A DNA stretch of 64,000 nucleotides, taken from assembly GCA_963734295.1 (NCBI GenBank), contig CAVTGS010000012.1, positions 372,001 to 436,000 on the forward strand, written 5' to 3'. Positions 63,046 to 64,000 of the stretch are shown here, one piece after another (the stretch's first letter is position 1; each line of letters opens with the position of its first letter). This stretch comes from JAEUMW01 sp963734295. GTDB lineage: Bacteria; Pseudomonadota; Gammaproteobacteria; Burkholderiales; JAEUMW01. The notes under the pieces were generated by a model that was not told the origin of the DNA, ran no database searches, and saw only the letters and a list, made by a program, of their open reading frames with translations. The position numbers and the translations under genes are program-made.

Positions 63046-64000
63046 ATGAAGATCACCTTTCTCGAATTCGAGCAGCCGATCGCGGAGCTGGAGGCGAAGA
63101 TCGACGAGCTGCGCTACGTGCAGGAGGACTCCGCCGTCGACATCTCGGAAGAGATCGCGCGCCTGCAGAAGAAGAGCCACGGACTCACCAAGGAGATCTA
63201 CGGCAAGCTCAACGCGTGGCAGATCGCGCAGGTCGCGCGCCACCCTGCGCGGCCTTACACGCTCGACTACGTGCAGCGTCTCTGCACCGATTTCGAGGAG
63301 CTGCACGGCGATCGCGCCTTCGCCGACGATCCGGCGATCGTCGGCGGGCTGGCCCGCTTCAACGGACAGTCGGTGATGGTGATCGGTCACCAGAAAGGCC
63401 GCGACACCAAGGAGAAGATCCACCGCAATTTCGGCATGCCGAAGCCGGAGGGCTACCGCAAGGCGCTGCGGTTGATGAAGCTCGCGGAGAAGTTCGACAT
63501 CCCGGTGCTCACGTTCATCGACACACCGGGCGCGTATCCCGGCGTGGGCGCGGAGGAGCGTGGCCAGTCCGAGGCGATCGGGCGCAATCTGTTCGAGATG
63601 GCGCAGTTGCGAGTGCCGACGATCTGCACGGTGATCGGCGAGGGCGGCTCGGGCGGCGCGCTCGCGATCGCGGTGGGCGACGTGGTGCAGATTCTGCAAT
63701 ATGCGACCTACTCCGTGATCTCGCCGGAAGGCTGCGCCTCGATCCTGTGGAAAAGCGCGGAGCACGCGCAGGAAGCCGCCGAAGCCCTGGGCGTGACCGC
63801 TACGCGCCTGAAGACGCTCGGCCTCGTCGACCGCATCGTGCCGGAGCCGCTCGGCGGGGCGCACCGCGACTATGACTCGATGATGGTCAACATGAAGAAG
63901 GCCCTGACCGAGGCTTTGCGGCAGGTTCGCGAAAAGGGCTCCGACGAGCGCCTTGCGCTCCGCTTCGAGAAGATCATGGCCTATGGTCGCTTCAAGGAAG
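63046..64000 (+). CDS. accA: Acetyl-CoA carboxylase carboxyltransferase subunit alpha AccA, cut at right edge
   Basis: Transfers the carboxyl group from biotin to acetyl-CoA for fatty acid synthesis, with AccD. The visible 318 residues start FLEFEQPIAELEAKIDELRYV and contain RHPARPYTLDYV, GHQKGRDTKEKIHRNFGMPKPEGYRKA in pieces, FIDTPGAYPGVGAEERGQSEAI and GEGGSGGALAIAVGD and SPEGCASILWK, all AccA hallmarks. Only the last few residues are outside the window. A TAAAAT box at 62987-62992 may be the -10. In betaproteobacteria tilS often follows accA; that lies beyond the edge. Confidence 0.97.
   Translation, partial: MKITFLEFEQPIAELEAKIDELRYVQEDSAVDISEEIARLQKKSHGLTKEIYGKLNAWQIAQVARHPARPYTLDYVQRLCTDFEELHGDRAFADDPAIVGGLARFNGQSVMVIGHQKGRDTKEKIHRNFGMPKPEGYRKALRLMKLAEKFDIPVLTFIDTPGAYPGVGAEERGQSEAIGRNLFEMAQLRVPTICTVIGEGGSGGALAIAVGDVVQILQYATYSVISPEGCASILWKSAEHAQEAAEALGVTATRLKTLGLVDRIVPEPLGGAHRDYDSMMVNMKKALTEALRQVREKGSDERLALRFEKIMAYGRFKE

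Overview
The window is GC-rich chromosomal DNA with dense, often overlapping genes. It looks like a betaproteobacterium: the tsaB-rimI-type 4 uracil-DNA glycosylase row, accA, LemA with TPM-domain partners, a phasin-like protein and a Kup transporter all fit. This is inferred from gene content only; there is no rRNA or tRNA gene to anchor it.

Layout. 1-4813 (all minus): a damaged type I restriction-modification island with a Fic-domain gene (fic, hsdM, hsdS, AAA ATPase running off the left edge). 5035-11979: housekeeping genes (tartrate/D-malate-type dehydrogenase, dusA, phasin-like, tsaB, rimI, udg, lemA, two TPM-domain genes). 12062-13451: an IS3-family element with 3-bp target repeats. 13562-17160: sulfate activation and transport (cysD, cysNC, TauE/SafE-type permease), then yjbQ. 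17651-19039 and 27690-29078: two almost identical IS1202/ISNCY-type elements in the same orientation, each with its own 17-bp target duplication. Between them lie DAHP synthase, a tandem pair of cyclic-nucleotide-domain proteins, a BtuF-like binding protein, and an unusual locus with a repeated module: small Calx-beta-like proteins sharing an N-terminus, small exported proteins sharing the motif GSAEDRERE, a TraT lipoprotein, and an 870-residue RTX-type lipase with four 40-residue repeats. After the second IS only the decayed 3' end of another RTX protein remains.

29833-31709 (minus): ECF sigma factor, its RskA-like anti-sigma factor and a PduO-type cobalamin adenosyltransferase. 31825-34006: a compact three-gene cassette of PqqD-like carrier, radical SAM enzyme with a cysteine-poor SPASM-like tail, and MenA-like prenyltransferase. 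No known pathway I can name has this make-up, and it is the best candidate for an undescribed system. 34057-38003 and 39047-41726: alpha-glucan genes glgB and glgE on the plus strand and a GlgM/GlgA-type synthase on the minus strand behind an MpaB-like oxygenase and a SRPBCC protein, around an AT-rich toxin-antitoxin-like pair (38193-38886). 41816-49619: DUF1289 protein, DUF2235 hydrolase with a membrane partner, exported PQQ-type propeller protein and exported GH13 amylase. 49834-61130: kup, small proteins, an HlyD/ABC exporter, a TetR regulator with an RND pump, and an Slp lipoprotein. 61269-64000: gamma-glutamyltransferase and accA (cut by the right edge).

About fifteen genes or gene remnants, including the conserved DNA-repair gene udg, are broken by single-base frame changes, and two gene pairs (mpaB-like/glgM, tetR/RND adaptor) lack a stop codon between them. 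That pattern fits uncorrected indels in a draft assembly at least as well as true gene decay, so each 'broken' call below should be read with this in mind.
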